From SYIM01 sp041182885 (GTDB taxonomy: Bacteria; Pseudomonadota; Gammaproteobacteria; Burkholderiales; Burkholderiaceae_E): DNA of 57,280 bases. The position numbers and the translations under genes were made by a program. Shown in pieces: positions 32,320-40,661 of this stretch. How positions within the stretch are numbered: position 1 is the stretch's first letter; each line of letters begins with the position of its first letter. The stretch is taken from NCBI GenBank assembly GCA_049423065.1, contig JBMSQB010000017.1, positions 1 through 57,280 on the forward strand, read 5' to 3'. The notes below the pieces were generated by a model. The model had not been told where the DNA came from. It saw nothing but the letters and a program-made list of their open reading frames with translations, and searched no databases.

Positions 32320-33088
32320 CGTCCCCGTTCTGAAAGTGGAAGGTGCGAGCAAGCGCTTCGGCGGACTGCAGGCGCTCGATTCAGTCGGGTTGACGGTTGC
32401 GCACGGCCAGATCTACGGGCTGATTGGCCCCAACGGCGCGGGCAAGACCACATTTTTCAACCTCATCACCGGGCTCTATGTGCCCGACGCGGGCCGCTTC
32501 GAGCTTCAGGGCCGGCCCTACGAGCCGCGAGCCGTTCACGAGGTGGCGAAAGCAGGCATCGCGCGTACCTTTCAGAACATCCGCCTGTTTGGGGACATGA
32601 CCGCGCTGGAAAACGTGATGGTGGGGCGACACCTTCGGACCCACTCCGGGTTGGTGGGGGCGGTGCTTAGGCTGCCCTCATGCCGCCGCGAAGAGCGCGA
32701 GATCGCCGAGCGCGCGCACGCACTGCTGGACTATGTGGGCATCGCCCGTCTGGCTGCGTATCGTGCCCGCACGCTTTCATACGGCGACCAGCGCAGGCTG
32801 GAAATCGCGCGGGCACTCGCGACCGAGCCGGTGTTGCTCGCGCTCGACGAACCCGCGGCCGGCATGAATGCCACTGAAAAGCAGCAACTGCGCGCGCTGA
32901 TCGAAAAGATCCGCAATGATGGGCGCACGCTGCTCCTGATTGAGCACGATGTGAAACTGGTGATGGGCCTGTGTGACCGCGTGACCGTACTCGACTATGG
33001 CCGCGAGCTTGCCGCGGGGTCGCCGGCCGAGGTGCAGCGCGACCCGCGCGTGATCGAAGCCTATCTGGGCACGGCGGGAGCCCACTGA
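32312..33088 (+). CDS. livG: HAAT-type ABC transporter ATP-binding protein (LivG type), second system
   Basis: A 258-residue ATPase. Walker A is GPNGAGKTT at residues 39-47, the LivG loop AKAGIARTFQNIRLFGDMTALENV is intact, the signature reads LSYGDQRRLEIARAL, and Walker B is VLLALDEPAAGMN. The start is a GTG inside the end of livM; no alternative fits the family start better (VLKVEGASKRFGG). It is followed after one base by livF. Confidence 0.92.
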   Translation: MADVPVLKVEGASKRFGGLQALDSVGLTVAHGQIYGLIGPNGAGKTTFFNLITGLYVPDAGRFELQGRPYEPRAVHEVAKAGIARTFQNIRLFGDMTALENVMVGRHLRTHSGLVGAVLRLPSCRREEREIAERAHALLDYVGIARLAAYRARTLSYGDQRRLEIARALATEPVLLALDEPAAGMNATEKQQLRALIEKIRNDGRTLLLIEHDVKLVMGLCDRVTVLDYGRELAAGSPAEVQRDPRVIEAYLGTAGAH

Positions 33089-33089
33089 C

Positions 33090-33806
33090 ATGGCCACGCC
33101 CGTGCTTGAAGTGCGTGGAGCCGTGGTCGCCTACGGCGGCATCGTGGCGGTCAAGGGCATCGATCTGCGGGTGGAGGCAGGAGAACTGGTCTGTCTGATT
33201 GGCTCCAACGGTGCGGGCAAGACCACCATCATGAAGGCCATCACGGCGCTCCTGCCGCTGCGCTCCGGGGAAATTCAATACATGGGTCGGCCGGTGTCGG
33301 GTCGCGGCCCCTGGGATCTCGCCGGCGAGGGGCTGGTCATGGTGCCCGAGGGCCGGGGCGTGTTTGCGCGCATGTCGATCACCGAGAATCTGCAGATGGG
33401 CGCCTACCTGCGGAGCGACCGTCATGAGATCGCCACTGACCTCGACAGGGTCTTTGGTCTGTTTCCAAGGCTGGCCGAACGCCGGGCGCAGCTTGCCGGC
33501 ACGTTGTCTGGCGGCGAGCAGCAGATGCTTGCCATGGGGCGTGCGCTCATGGCCAGGCCCCGTTTGCTGCTGCTCGATGAGCCGTCGATGGGACTCGCGC
33601 CGCTCATGGTGGACCGTATTTTCGAGGTGGTCCGCCAGGTGCATGAGCAGGGCATCACCATTTTTCTGGTGGAGCAAAATGCAGGGCGCGCGCTGCAGAT
33701 CGCCGACCGCGCCTATGTGATGGAATCCGGAGAAATTGCCGCAACGGGCCCTGCTCGCGCTATGCTCACCGATGATGCGGTTCGGCAGGCTTATCTGGGT
33801 GGTTGA
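33090..33806 (+). CDS. livF: HAAT-type ABC transporter ATP-binding protein (LivF type), second system
   Basis: A 238-residue ATPase. Walker A is GSNGAGKTT at residues 38-46, the LivF segment VPEGRGVFARMSITENLQMGAY is complete, the signature is LSGGEQQMLAMGRALM, and Walker B LLLLDEPSMGLAPLMVD follows. The binding-protein gene begins 85 bases later, the usual layout where the binding protein has its own extra promoter for higher dosage. Confidence 0.93.
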   Translation: MATPVLEVRGAVVAYGGIVAVKGIDLRVEAGELVCLIGSNGAGKTTIMKAITALLPLRSGEIQYMGRPVSGRGPWDLAGEGLVMVPEGRGVFARMSITENLQMGAYLRSDRHEIATDLDRVFGLFPRLAERRAQLAGTLSGGEQQMLAMGRALMARPRLLLLDEPSMGLAPLMVDRIFEVVRQVHEQGITIFLVEQNAGRALQIADRAYVMESGEIAATGPARAMLTDDAVRQAYLGG

Positions 33807-33817
33807 CGCGATCCACA

Positions 33818-33845
33818 CTGACCGAATCCCGCACAAAGGTATTTA
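33818..33845 (+). promoter_or_regulatory. Weak candidate promoter before the second HAAT binding protein
   Basis: CTGACC (33818-33823) and TATTTA (33840-33845) are 16 bases apart, in the unusually AT-rich 85-base gap after livF. Matches to sigma-70 boxes are only four and three of six. A separate promoter here would explain higher expression of the binding protein. Confidence 0.25.
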
Positions 33846-33891
33846 GAAGGCCCATCAGGGCACCCCTCAACTTTCGCAACCGGAGACCTTC

Positions 33892-35031
33892 ATGAAACTG
33901 AAATTCTCGAGACTCGCCGCGCTCGTGGCGCTTTCATCGGTGGCTGCCGCAGCCTCCGCCCAGGACGTCATCCGCATCGGCCACGTTGGCCCCACCAGCG
34001 GCGGCATTGCGCATCTGGGTAAAGACAACGAAAACGGCGCGCGTCTGGCCATTGAAGACCTGAACGCCAAGGGGCTCAAGATCAACGGCCGCGCGGTGCG
34101 TTTCGAACTGCTGGCCGAAGACGATGCCGCCGATCCCAAGCAGGGCACCGCAGCTGCGCAGAAGCTGGTCGATGCCAAGGTGAGCGGCGTGATCGGGCAT
34201 CTCAATTCCGGCACCTCCATCCCGGCCTCCAAAATCTATTTCGATGCCGGCATCCCGCAAATCTCTCCCTCGGCCACCAACCCGCGCTACACGCGTCAGG
34301 GCTATAACACCACCTTCCGTGTCGTTGCCGACGATGTGCATCTCGGTGGCACGCTCGGCCGCTATGCGGTCACGAATCTCAAGGGCCAATCCATTGCGGT
34401 GATCGATGACCGTACCGCCTACGGCATGGGTGTGGCAGACGAATTCGACAAGGCGGTGAAGGCTGCCGGCGGCAAGGTGGTGGGGCGTGAATTCACCACC
34501 GACAAGTCAACCGACTTCATGGCCATCCTTACCTCGGTCAAGGCCAAGAACCCGGATGTGGTGTTCTTTGGTGGCATGGACGCTGTGGCAGGGCCAATGC
34601 TGCGCCAGATGAAATCCCTCGGTATCAACGCCAAGTTCATGGGCGGCGACGGGATCTGCTCGGCCGAACTTGCCAAACTCGCGGGCGATGCCATGGCGGA
34701 CAACCAGGTGGTCTGCGCCGAAGCGGGCGGTGTCGAGGGCGAGCAGAAAAAAGCGATGGAGGCGTTTGGCGATCGGTTCAAGAAGCGCTTCAACGCTGAT
34801 GTGCAGCTCTATGCCCCCTATGTGTACGACGCCGTGATGGTGATGGCCGATGCCATGGTGCGCGCCAACTCCGCACGGCCCTCGGCCTATTTGCCCGAAC
34901 TCGCCAAGTCGAACTACAAGGGTGTAACCGGCACCATTGCGTTCGACAACAAGGGCGACATCCGGAACGGCGCCCTCACGCTCTTCACCTATCAGGGTGG
35001 CAAGCGCCAGCAGCTGGCGGTTGTCCGTTGA
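33892..35031 (+). CDS. livK: HAAT-type ABC transporter substrate-binding protein (LivK-like)
   Basis: A 379-residue periplasmic protein with a classical signal (MKLKFSRLAALVALSSVAAAASAQ). The mature start VIRIGHVGPTSGGIAHLGKDNENGARLAIEDLN, the hinge GVIGHLNSGTSIPASKIY, and SPSATNPRYTRQGYNTTFRVVADD closely match LivK/LivJ-type amino-acid binders, including the S-G-T and T-N contact segments. It therefore looks like a true branched-chain or similar amino-acid binder, unlike the more divergent binder at 11732. GGAG lies nine bases upstream of the ATG. Its stop overlaps the next start. Confidence 0.9.
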   Translation: MKLKFSRLAALVALSSVAAAASAQDVIRIGHVGPTSGGIAHLGKDNENGARLAIEDLNAKGLKINGRAVRFELLAEDDAADPKQGTAAAQKLVDAKVSGVIGHLNSGTSIPASKIYFDAGIPQISPSATNPRYTRQGYNTTFRVVADDVHLGGTLGRYAVTNLKGQSIAVIDDRTAYGMGVADEFDKAVKAAGGKVVGREFTTDKSTDFMAILTSVKAKNPDVVFFGGMDAVAGPMLRQMKSLGINAKFMGGDGICSAELAKLAGDAMADNQVVCAEAGGVEGEQKKAMEAFGDRFKKRFNADVQLYAPYVYDAVMVMADAMVRANSARPSAYLPELAKSNYKGVTGTIAFDNKGDIRNGALTLFTYQGGKRQQLAVVR

Positions 35032-35720
35032 GCACCACCCCCGTGCAGACCTACGCCATGTCCGACGCGGTGCGCGATCGCGTGCTGCGCCGGCAGGGCC
35101 GAATTCCGGCGCACCAGTCGATCACGGCGCAGCGCACTGCGTTGGTCGTGGTCGACATGCAGAACTATTTCTGCGCGCCGGGTTTTCCCGCCGAGGTCGC
35201 TGCATCGCGGGCCACCGTGCCGGCCATCAATCGCATGGCGCAGGCGTTGCGGGAGGCAGGGGGATGTGTGGCCTGGGTTCAGACCACGGCGCGCGGTGCC
35301 ACCGAGCGTTGGGCGCGCCATCATCAATTCATGCTCGAGCCCGGGCGGGTGCAGGCAAGGCTTGCCAAGCTGGCTGAAGACGCTGAAGGGTTCCGGCTTT
35401 TTCCTGAGCTGGACTCCCAGCCCTCGGATCTTTTCGCCCGCAAGATCATGTACAGCGCCTTCATCAGCGGCTCGTCTGATCTGCACGAGCAGCTCGGCCG
35501 GCGCGGCATTGAATCGCTCCTGGTCGCTGGCACCGCCACCAATGTGTGCTGCGAGTCCACCGCGCGGGACGCCATGATGCTCGACTATCGGGTGGTGATG
35601 CTGTCAGACGCCAATTCCGCGTTCACCCAGGAAGAGCACGCCACCTCGCTCGACAATTTTGCGCTGTTCTTTGGCGATGTCATGAGCGTTGACGAGGCCA
35701 TCGGGCGACTGGCTCGGTGA
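35028..35720 (+). CDS. Isochorismatase-like cysteine hydrolase (RutB-like)
   Basis: A 230-residue hydrolase if the TTG at 35028 is used; that codon overlaps the binding-protein stop (TTGA). GTG 35043 and ATG 35058 are shorter alternatives. From the TTG start the triad is Asp43 (VVVDMQNYF), Lys139 (FARKIMYSAF) and Cys174 (GTATNVCCESTARDA). The TNVC-x-EST pattern is that of ureidoacrylate and other amide hydrolases, but the bound amide is unknown. It stands between a complete ABC importer and a TRAP importer, with seven bases to the next gene, so it may process a substrate brought in by either. Confidence 0.85.
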   Translation: MSTTPVQTYAMSDAVRDRVLRRQGRIPAHQSITAQRTALVVVDMQNYFCAPGFPAEVAASRATVPAINRMAQALREAGGCVAWVQTTARGATERWARHHQFMLEPGRVQARLAKLAEDAEGFRLFPELDSQPSDLFARKIMYSAFISGSSDLHEQLGRRGIESLLVAGTATNVCCESTARDAMMLDYRVVMLSDANSAFTQEEHATSLDNFALFFGDVMSVDEAIGRLAR

Positions 35721-35727
35721 TTCGGCG

Positions 35728-36231
35728 ATGGATGATTCTGGCACTCCGAAGAACGCGTTCGAGCGCCTCCTCCGCCTGATGGCGCTGGGGGCGGGCCTGA
35801 TCCTGCTCGCACTCACCGTCCTCACGGTGGTCGATGTCGTGCTCCGGTATTTTTTCAACATGCCATTCCGGGGCTCGCTCGAGGCCACCGAATATGCAAT
35901 GGCGCTCATCGTGTTTCTGTCGCTTGCCTGGTGTGGCGCCACCGGCGGACACATCGCCGTGGATCTCCTTGATCGATGGCTCGATCGGCCGTCGCTGCGC
36001 TGGTTGCCCTCGCTCATGTCTTTGGCCGGGGGCATTCTGTTCCTGATCATCGCCTGGCGGGTGGCAGCCGAGGCGGTCTACGGCTGGAGTCAGATCGGAA
36101 ACATGCTGCGCTGGCCGCACTGGCCGTTCAAGATTGGCGCAGCGTTTGGCGCCCTCATGTTTGCACTGGTGTGTCTGGGTCAGGCGCGGTCCGGCTGGCA
36201 ACAGAATTCGTCCACCGGGGAACGCACATGA
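35728..36231 (+). CDS. dctQ: TRAP transporter small permease (DctQ), second system
   Basis: A 167-residue membrane protein with four hydrophobic segments (LMALGAGLILLALTVLTVVDVVLRY and three more). The DctQ signature EATEYAMALIVFLSLAWCGATGGHIAVDLLDR is present. I start at ATG 35728, seven bases after the hydrolase stop. The stop overlaps dctM (ATGA). Gene order here is Q-M-P, unlike P-Q-M in the first TRAP system. Confidence 0.88.
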   Translation: MDDSGTPKNAFERLLRLMALGAGLILLALTVLTVVDVVLRYFFNMPFRGSLEATEYAMALIVFLSLAWCGATGGHIAVDLLDRWLDRPSLRWLPSLMSLAGGILFLIIAWRVAAEAVYGWSQIGNMLRWPHWPFKIGAAFGALMFALVCLGQARSGWQQNSSTGERT

Positions 36232-37532
36232 GCTCGGAAGCGATCGGCGCCATCGGGCTCGTGGCCATGCTTGCCCTCCTCGCGCTTCGCATGCCGATCG
36301 GCATTGCAATGTTCCTGGTGGGCAGTGTCGGGTTCGCAGTGCTGAACGGCGTCGATGCGGCGCTGATGGCGCTCGGCACCTATCCCTATTCCTACGCCGC
36401 CTACTATGATCTGGCCGTCATTCCGCTCTTCGTGCTCATGGGTTCCATCGCATCGGCATGCGGCATGGGGCAGGCGTTGTTTGCAGCGGCCTATGCCTGG
36501 GTGGGCCACTGGCGGGGTGGGCTCGCTTCAGCCACGATCCTCTCCTGCGCCGGGTTCGCTGCGGTGTCCGGGTCGAGTGTGGCATCGGCCGTGACCATGG
36601 GGCGGGTGTGCCTGCCGGAAATGCGGCGCTACCGCTACGACGGGGGCCTTGCCGCCGGCACGGTGGCGGCAGGGGGAACGCTGGGCATCCTCATTCCCCC
36701 CAGCACGGCTTTCGTGATCTACGGCATTCTCACCGAGCAGTCCATCGGCAAGCTGCTGCTCGCGGGCGTGTTGCCGGGGCTACTGCTCACGCTGCTCTTT
36801 GTCATCACGATCATGATCTGGACGGCGTTTCGCCCCGAGCTCGGCCCGGCGGGTGAGCGCTCCACTTTCCCGCAGCGCTGGCGTGCGCTTGGCCAGTCGG
36901 CGCCCATGCTCGGTCTCGTGTTCGCCTCAATCGGCGGCATCTACGCGGGCGTGTTCACCCCGGCCGAGGCCGCGGCGGTGGGTGCGTTCCTTGCCATCGC
37001 CTGGGCCTGGGCTTCCGGCCAGCTGAGCCGCCCAGTGCTCGAGCAGGTGCTGCTCGATACTGTTCGCACCACCGCCATGGTGTTCCTCATCCTGATGGGT
37101 GCGCTGGTGTTCGGCCCGTTTCTCGCGCTGAGCGGACTGCCCGGTCGAATCGCCGACCTGCTGACCAGTGCATCGCTTGCACCGTTTGTGGTGCTGCTCC
37201 TGATCATGGCGCTGTATCTGGTGCTCGGCATGTTCCTCGAGGGCTTTTCGATGCTGGTGCTCACGCTGCCCATCGTGATTCCGATCGTGAAGGCGCTGGG
37301 ATATGACCTGATCTGGTTCGGCGTCATCATGGTGATCCTGCTTGAAATGGGCCTGATTTCCCCGCCGGTGGGCATGAATGTCTTCGTGGTGAAAGGCCTG
37401 GTGCCCGACACCAGCATGGGCGCGATCTTTCGTGCGATCACCCCGTTCTGGGTTGCAATGATTGTCTGCGTTGCGCTGATCGTGGCCTTCCCCGATATTG
37501 CCCTCATGATTCCCAATGCCATGGTCCGATAG
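36228..37532 (+). CDS. dctM: TRAP transporter large permease (DctM), second system
   Basis: A 434-residue permease with about twelve hydrophobic segments. Marks are LALRMPIGIAMFLVGSVGF, CAGFAAVSGSSVASAVTMGRV, AAGGTLGILIPPSTAFVIYGILTEQSIG and LLEMGLISPPVGMNVFVVKGL. The start ATG 36228 overlaps the dctQ stop; a longer frame runs within dctQ. It forms the ion-coupled channel with DctQ for the binding protein encoded next. Confidence 0.92.
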   Translation: MSSEAIGAIGLVAMLALLALRMPIGIAMFLVGSVGFAVLNGVDAALMALGTYPYSYAAYYDLAVIPLFVLMGSIASACGMGQALFAAAYAWVGHWRGGLASATILSCAGFAAVSGSSVASAVTMGRVCLPEMRRYRYDGGLAAGTVAAGGTLGILIPPSTAFVIYGILTEQSIGKLLLAGVLPGLLLTLLFVITIMIWTAFRPELGPAGERSTFPQRWRALGQSAPMLGLVFASIGGIYAGVFTPAEAAAVGAFLAIAWAWASGQLSRPVLEQVLLDTVRTTAMVFLILMGALVFGPFLALSGLPGRIADLLTSASLAPFVVLLLIMALYLVLGMFLEGFSMLVLTLPIVIPIVKALGYDLIWFGVIMVILLEMGLISPPVGMNVFVVKGLVPDTSMGAIFRAITPFWVAMIVCVALIVAFPDIALMIPNAMVR

Positions 37533-37611
37533 TTCTCAATCATAAAAACGGCCGCCAGCCGGTTCGGGCGAGGCCGCCACCCACCGTTCATTTTCTGAAG
37601 GAGGAGACCCC

Positions 37612-38625
37612 GTGAACCCTGATCGTCGACGTTTCGCCGCTGCCTCGTCCGCCGCAGCGCTGGTTTTGACCCTGCCCGGCACCTCGCGTGCGCAGCAGGA
37701 AGAGATCAAGCTCGCCACGTTCGTTCCGCCCACGCACTATGGTCTGGCCCAGATCATGGTGCCCTGGGGAAAAGAAATCGCTGAAAAGAGCGGCGGACGC
37801 CTCAATCTGCGCGTGTTTCCGTCCATGCAGCTTGGCGGCAAACCGCCCGAACTCTACAAGCAGATGGTGCGCGGTCTCTCCGACATCACCTTCACCTTGC
37901 CCGGTTACACCTCCGCTGATTTCCCGCTGATGTCGCTTTCCGAACTGCCCGGCATGGCGACCAGTTCGGAGGAGGGGACCCGCAAGATGTGGCAGCACAT
38001 GAAGTTCTTCACCGATGGCGAAATGAAGGAGAGCAAGCCGCTGGTGATCTGGACCGGAGATGCGGCCGCCGTCATGACCCGCTCGAAGCCCGTGCGCAGG
38101 CTCGAGGATATGAAGGGCATGAAGATCCGCACGCCCTCGTCGGCGCAGTCGGAACAGCTCATTGCACTTGGCGCGACGCCAATCGACATGCCGGCGGGCC
38201 AGATCTACAACTCGATCGAACGGGGCGTGGTCGACGGTGCATTGATCTCGATGGCCGGAGCCATCGACTTCAAACTGCTGGAAGTCTGTCGCCACTTCAC
38301 GATCGATGTGCCGGTGGGACGCTCGCCATTCACCATCAACATGAACCTCGCGCGCTACCAGAAACTGCCGGCAGATCTGCGCAAGATCATTGACGACACC
38401 ACCGGGCTGGGGCTCAGCCTCCGGGCCGCAGCCAACATCCAGAAGCACAGCGACGATGCGGTGGCCGCTGCCCGCCGTGACAAGGAAGTGATCGCGCTGT
38501 CGGCCGATGAGCAACGGCGCTGGACGGCTGCGTTTGTGCCAATGATCCGGGCGCAATTGGCAGCGACCGAAAAACCCGGCGTGCCCGCGCGCGATTTCCT
38601 GAAGGCCTACGGGATGCAGGTTTGA
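37612..38625 (+). CDS. dctP: TRAP transporter substrate-binding protein (DctP), second system
   Basis: A 337-residue periplasmic protein starting at GTG 37612 behind a very strong ribosome site (GAAGGAGGAG). The signal VNPDRRRFAAASSAAALVLTLPG to SRAQ has a twin-arginine look. Family segments include VPPTHYGLAQIMVPWGKEIAEKSGG, KGMKIRTPSSAQSEQLIALGATPIDMPAGQIYNSIERGVVDGAL and VPVGRSPFTINMNL. The 79-base gap before it has an imperfect GC repeat but no clear terminator. The ligand is probably an organic or keto acid; it is not readable from sequence. Confidence 0.9.
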   Translation: MNPDRRRFAAASSAAALVLTLPGTSRAQQEEIKLATFVPPTHYGLAQIMVPWGKEIAEKSGGRLNLRVFPSMQLGGKPPELYKQMVRGLSDITFTLPGYTSADFPLMSLSELPGMATSSEEGTRKMWQHMKFFTDGEMKESKPLVIWTGDAAAVMTRSKPVRRLEDMKGMKIRTPSSAQSEQLIALGATPIDMPAGQIYNSIERGVVDGALISMAGAIDFKLLEVCRHFTIDVPVGRSPFTINMNLARYQKLPADLRKIIDDTTGLGLSLRAAANIQKHSDDAVAAARRDKEVIALSADEQRRWTAAFVPMIRAQLAATEKPGVPARDFLKAYGMQV

Positions 38626-38646
38626 GGCGCGCGCGCGTCGCCTTCA
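38623..38646. terminator. Hairpin joining the stop codons of convergent genes
   Basis: The TGA of dctP (38623-38625) and the TGA of the convergent dehydrogenase (38646-38644) fall in opposite arms of one hairpin: TGAGGCG pairs with CGCCTTCA with one bulged base, around a GC-alternating loop. No U-run follows. Confidence 0.25.
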
Positions 38647-39423
38647 GGGGGTGAGCGCGCCGCCGTTGATATAGAGGGTCTGTCCCGTCATGTAGCCGGA
38701 AGCCGGTCCGAGCAGAAACAGGATCGGCCCCACCACATCGGCGGGCAGGCCCAACCGCCTGAGCGGAATCAGCTTCATGTAGCTCTCGCGGTCAAGGTGA
38801 GAGTCGGTGCGTTCGCGCCCGGTTCCCCCCACCAGAAAATCGGTGTCCACCGCCGCAGGCGCCACTGCGTTGGCGCGGATCGCTGGTGCGTTTTCAACCG
38901 CCACGGCCTTGGTGAGTGCAATCAGCGCGGCCTTGGAGGCTGAATAGGGGCCGAAACCCGGCATGACGCGCGTGGCGAGTCCGGATGCGACGTTCACCAC
39001 CGCTCCACCGCCGCGCTTTCTGAGCCTGGGCACGGCAGCCCGGTTGAGCAGATAGCTCGATCCAAGGTTGCCGTCGACCACGCGTTGCCACTCGGCGATG
39101 GGAAGCTGGTCGAGCGGGATGCGATCGGCGGCAAAGCCCACCAGATTCACAAATCCATCGAAGCCTTCGGGCCATGATGCGTCGAGCGTGGCAAAGGCCG
39201 AGTCGACCTCGGCTGCCAGCGAGGCATCGAGTGTGATCAGCGCTACGCCGGCCGGCGGCGGGTGGCGCTCGGCCGAGGTGGGGAGGTCGAAAACGGTGAC
39301 CACGACGCCCGCGTCGGTCAGTGCGCTGACGAGTTCGCGGCCGATGCCGCCGCAACCCCCGGCGACCAGTACGCGGGTACCTTTCGCGGGGGCGAGTTGC
39401 ATGGAGGTGGACACGCTGATCAA
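38644..39423 (-). CDS. Short-chain dehydrogenase/reductase
   Basis: A 259-residue classical SDR if read from TTG 39423, which overlaps the upstream Bug stop (TTGA). GTG 39414 has better spacing to a GGAAAGG site and would give 256 residues. The cofactor motif is AGGCGGIG (residues about 21-28), and the catalytic residues are Ser147, Tyr160 and Lys164 (NVASGLATRVMPGFGPYSASK). It ends GYMTGQTLYINGGALTP, as in FabG-like enzymes. The usual NNAG is NLVG. Substrate is unknown; it is coupled to a Bug binding protein, so it may oxidise or reduce an imported hydroxy or keto acid. Confidence 0.85.
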   Translation of the reverse strand: MISVSTSMQLAPAKGTRVLVAGGCGGIGRELVSALTDAGVVVTVFDLPTSAERHPPPAGVALITLDASLAAEVDSAFATLDASWPEGFDGFVNLVGFAADRIPLDQLPIAEWQRVVDGNLGSSYLLNRAAVPRLRKRGGGAVVNVASGLATRVMPGFGPYSASKAALIALTKAVAVENAPAIRANAVAPAAVDTDFLVGGTGRERTDSHLDRESYMKLIPLRRLGLPADVVGPILFLLGPASGYMTGQTLYINGGALTP

Positions 39424-40391
39424 CCTTTCCGGGCGAGCCCGAGTCGCTCGATGGTGGCGCGCTCGGCCTCGAAGGTTTCCCGGGCAAAGCGCGTGTAGTC
39501 GGCGGTGTTCTTGTAGATCACGGTCTGGTCATAACGATCGAAGCTTGCCCGCACGGCAGGGTCGTCCAGTGTTTTCCGGAAGGCGTCGTGAATTGTCTGG
39601 ACCACCGCCGCGTCCATGCCCTTCGGGCCGCAAACGCCAAACGGTGAATCCGACACGGTCTTGTAGCCCAGTTCGTCGAGCGTGGGCACCTGGGGCCAGC
39701 GGCGGGTGCGTTGGCTGCCATAGGTGGCGAGCAGTCGCAGCCGCCCGGACTCGACATGAGGGGCCCAGCCGGTCGCGTCGCTTGCGGCCATGACATGGCC
39801 GCCCAGCACCGCCTGCATGTTCTCGGCGTTGCCCTTGAACGGGATGTGGTTGAGCTGGATGCCCGCGCGCTGTGCGAATTCCTCGATGGCCAGGTGCGGA
39901 CTGGTGCCCGTGCCGGTTGAACCGTAGGTGAATTCACCCGGGCGCGCCTTGGCCCAGGCCACCAGGTCGGCGATGCTTCGAATGGGTGATTCGGCCAGCA
40001 CGACCATGCCGAAGGTGTAGCCGGTGAGGCACGCGATCCAGGTGAAGTCGGTGAGCGTGTTGAATGCCACCTTCTGCATGTGGGGCAGCCGGAACACGCT
40101 CTGCGGCAGCTGCGCAAGCGTGTAGCCGTCTGGACGTGCCGACACCAGCTCGTTGGCCCCCAGCGTGCCGCCCGCACCGGGCTTGTTCTCGACCACCACC
40201 TGCTGACCCAGCGCGCGGCTCGCGCTCTCCGCCAGCGCGCGCATCACCGCATCGGTGGAGCCGCCTGCGGGCCATGGGCAGATGTAGCGGATGGGGCGGC
40301 TCGGGAACGCCTGCTGGGCCCGGGTGAGCGGGCTGGCGCCTGCCAGCCCCGCTGCGCTTGCCGCGGCCAGAACCTGTCGTCGCGTGGTCAT
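39420..40391 (-). CDS. Bug family (TctC-like) periplasmic solute-binding protein, third copy
   Basis: A 323-residue binding protein with signal MTTRRQVLAAASAAGLAGASPLTRAQ, twin arginines included. Marks are FPSRPIRYICPWPAGGSTDAVMRAL, VVVENKPGAGGTLGANELV, LNHIPFKGNAENMQAVLGGHV and VPTLDELGYKTVSDSPFGVCGPKG. GAGGAGA stands before the ATG at 40391. It is translationally coupled to the following dehydrogenase gene. No TctAB permease is nearby, so its role may be signalling or use of a remote permease. Confidence 0.88.
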   Translation of the reverse strand: MTTRRQVLAAASAAGLAGASPLTRAQQAFPSRPIRYICPWPAGGSTDAVMRALAESASRALGQQVVVENKPGAGGTLGANELVSARPDGYTLAQLPQSVFRLPHMQKVAFNTLTDFTWIACLTGYTFGMVVLAESPIRSIADLVAWAKARPGEFTYGSTGTGTSPHLAIEEFAQRAGIQLNHIPFKGNAENMQAVLGGHVMAASDATGWAPHVESGRLRLLATYGSQRTRRWPQVPTLDELGYKTVSDSPFGVCGPKGMDAAVVQTIHDAFRKTLDDPAVRASFDRYDQTVIYKNTADYTRFARETFEAERATIERLGLARKG

Positions 40392-40410
40392 GGATCGTCT
40401 CCTCGTGTGG

Positions 40411-40424
40411 CCTGATGAATCAGG
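40411..40424. promoter_or_regulatory. Palindrome at the transcription start region of the Bug-SDR operon
   Basis: CCTGATGAATCAGG has six-base perfect arms around two bases, 20 bases upstream of the Bug start codon. It would lie around +13 to +26 of the candidate promoter at 40438-40466, a position where a repressor would block transcription. The cognate regulator is not in the window. Confidence 0.35.
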
Positions 40425-40437
40425 TCTTCGCCCTGTG

Positions 40438-40466
40438 TTTATCACGAGCGGGGGGTGTTGCGCCAG
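40438..40466 (-). promoter_or_regulatory. Candidate promoter for the Bug-SDR operon
   Basis: On the minus strand CTGGCG (40466-40461) and GATAAA (40443-40438) are 17 bases apart, three and four of six matches. The wider 270-base gap (40392-40661) holds this, the palindrome, a weak GC hairpin followed by TTTT at 40476-40495, and a possible start region for the CBS gene (TTGTCG at 40528, GATAGT at 40553). I see no gene in it. Confidence 0.25.
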
Positions 40467-40661
40467 CGCTGCGAACGCCCGGCAGGGGGCGGTTTTGCGT
40501 GGCGATGGTCGAACGGCCTGATCGGGATTGTCGCAAGTGCCAGGCGGGTTCGGATAGTCTTGGGCTTGGTCAGGCACATGCCTGCATGCCCACGAAGCTG
40601 TTCGCGGCGAGGTTGCGCGACGGTCGGGTGGGCGCATCAGTCCGGTCGCGCAGGGATCCTC

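Noticed and set aside
40476..40497. A plus-strand intrinsic terminator (GC stem then TTTT) before the CBS gene
   Set aside because: The stem is only five bases and there is no plus-strand gene upstream for it to terminate, so it is most likely chance.
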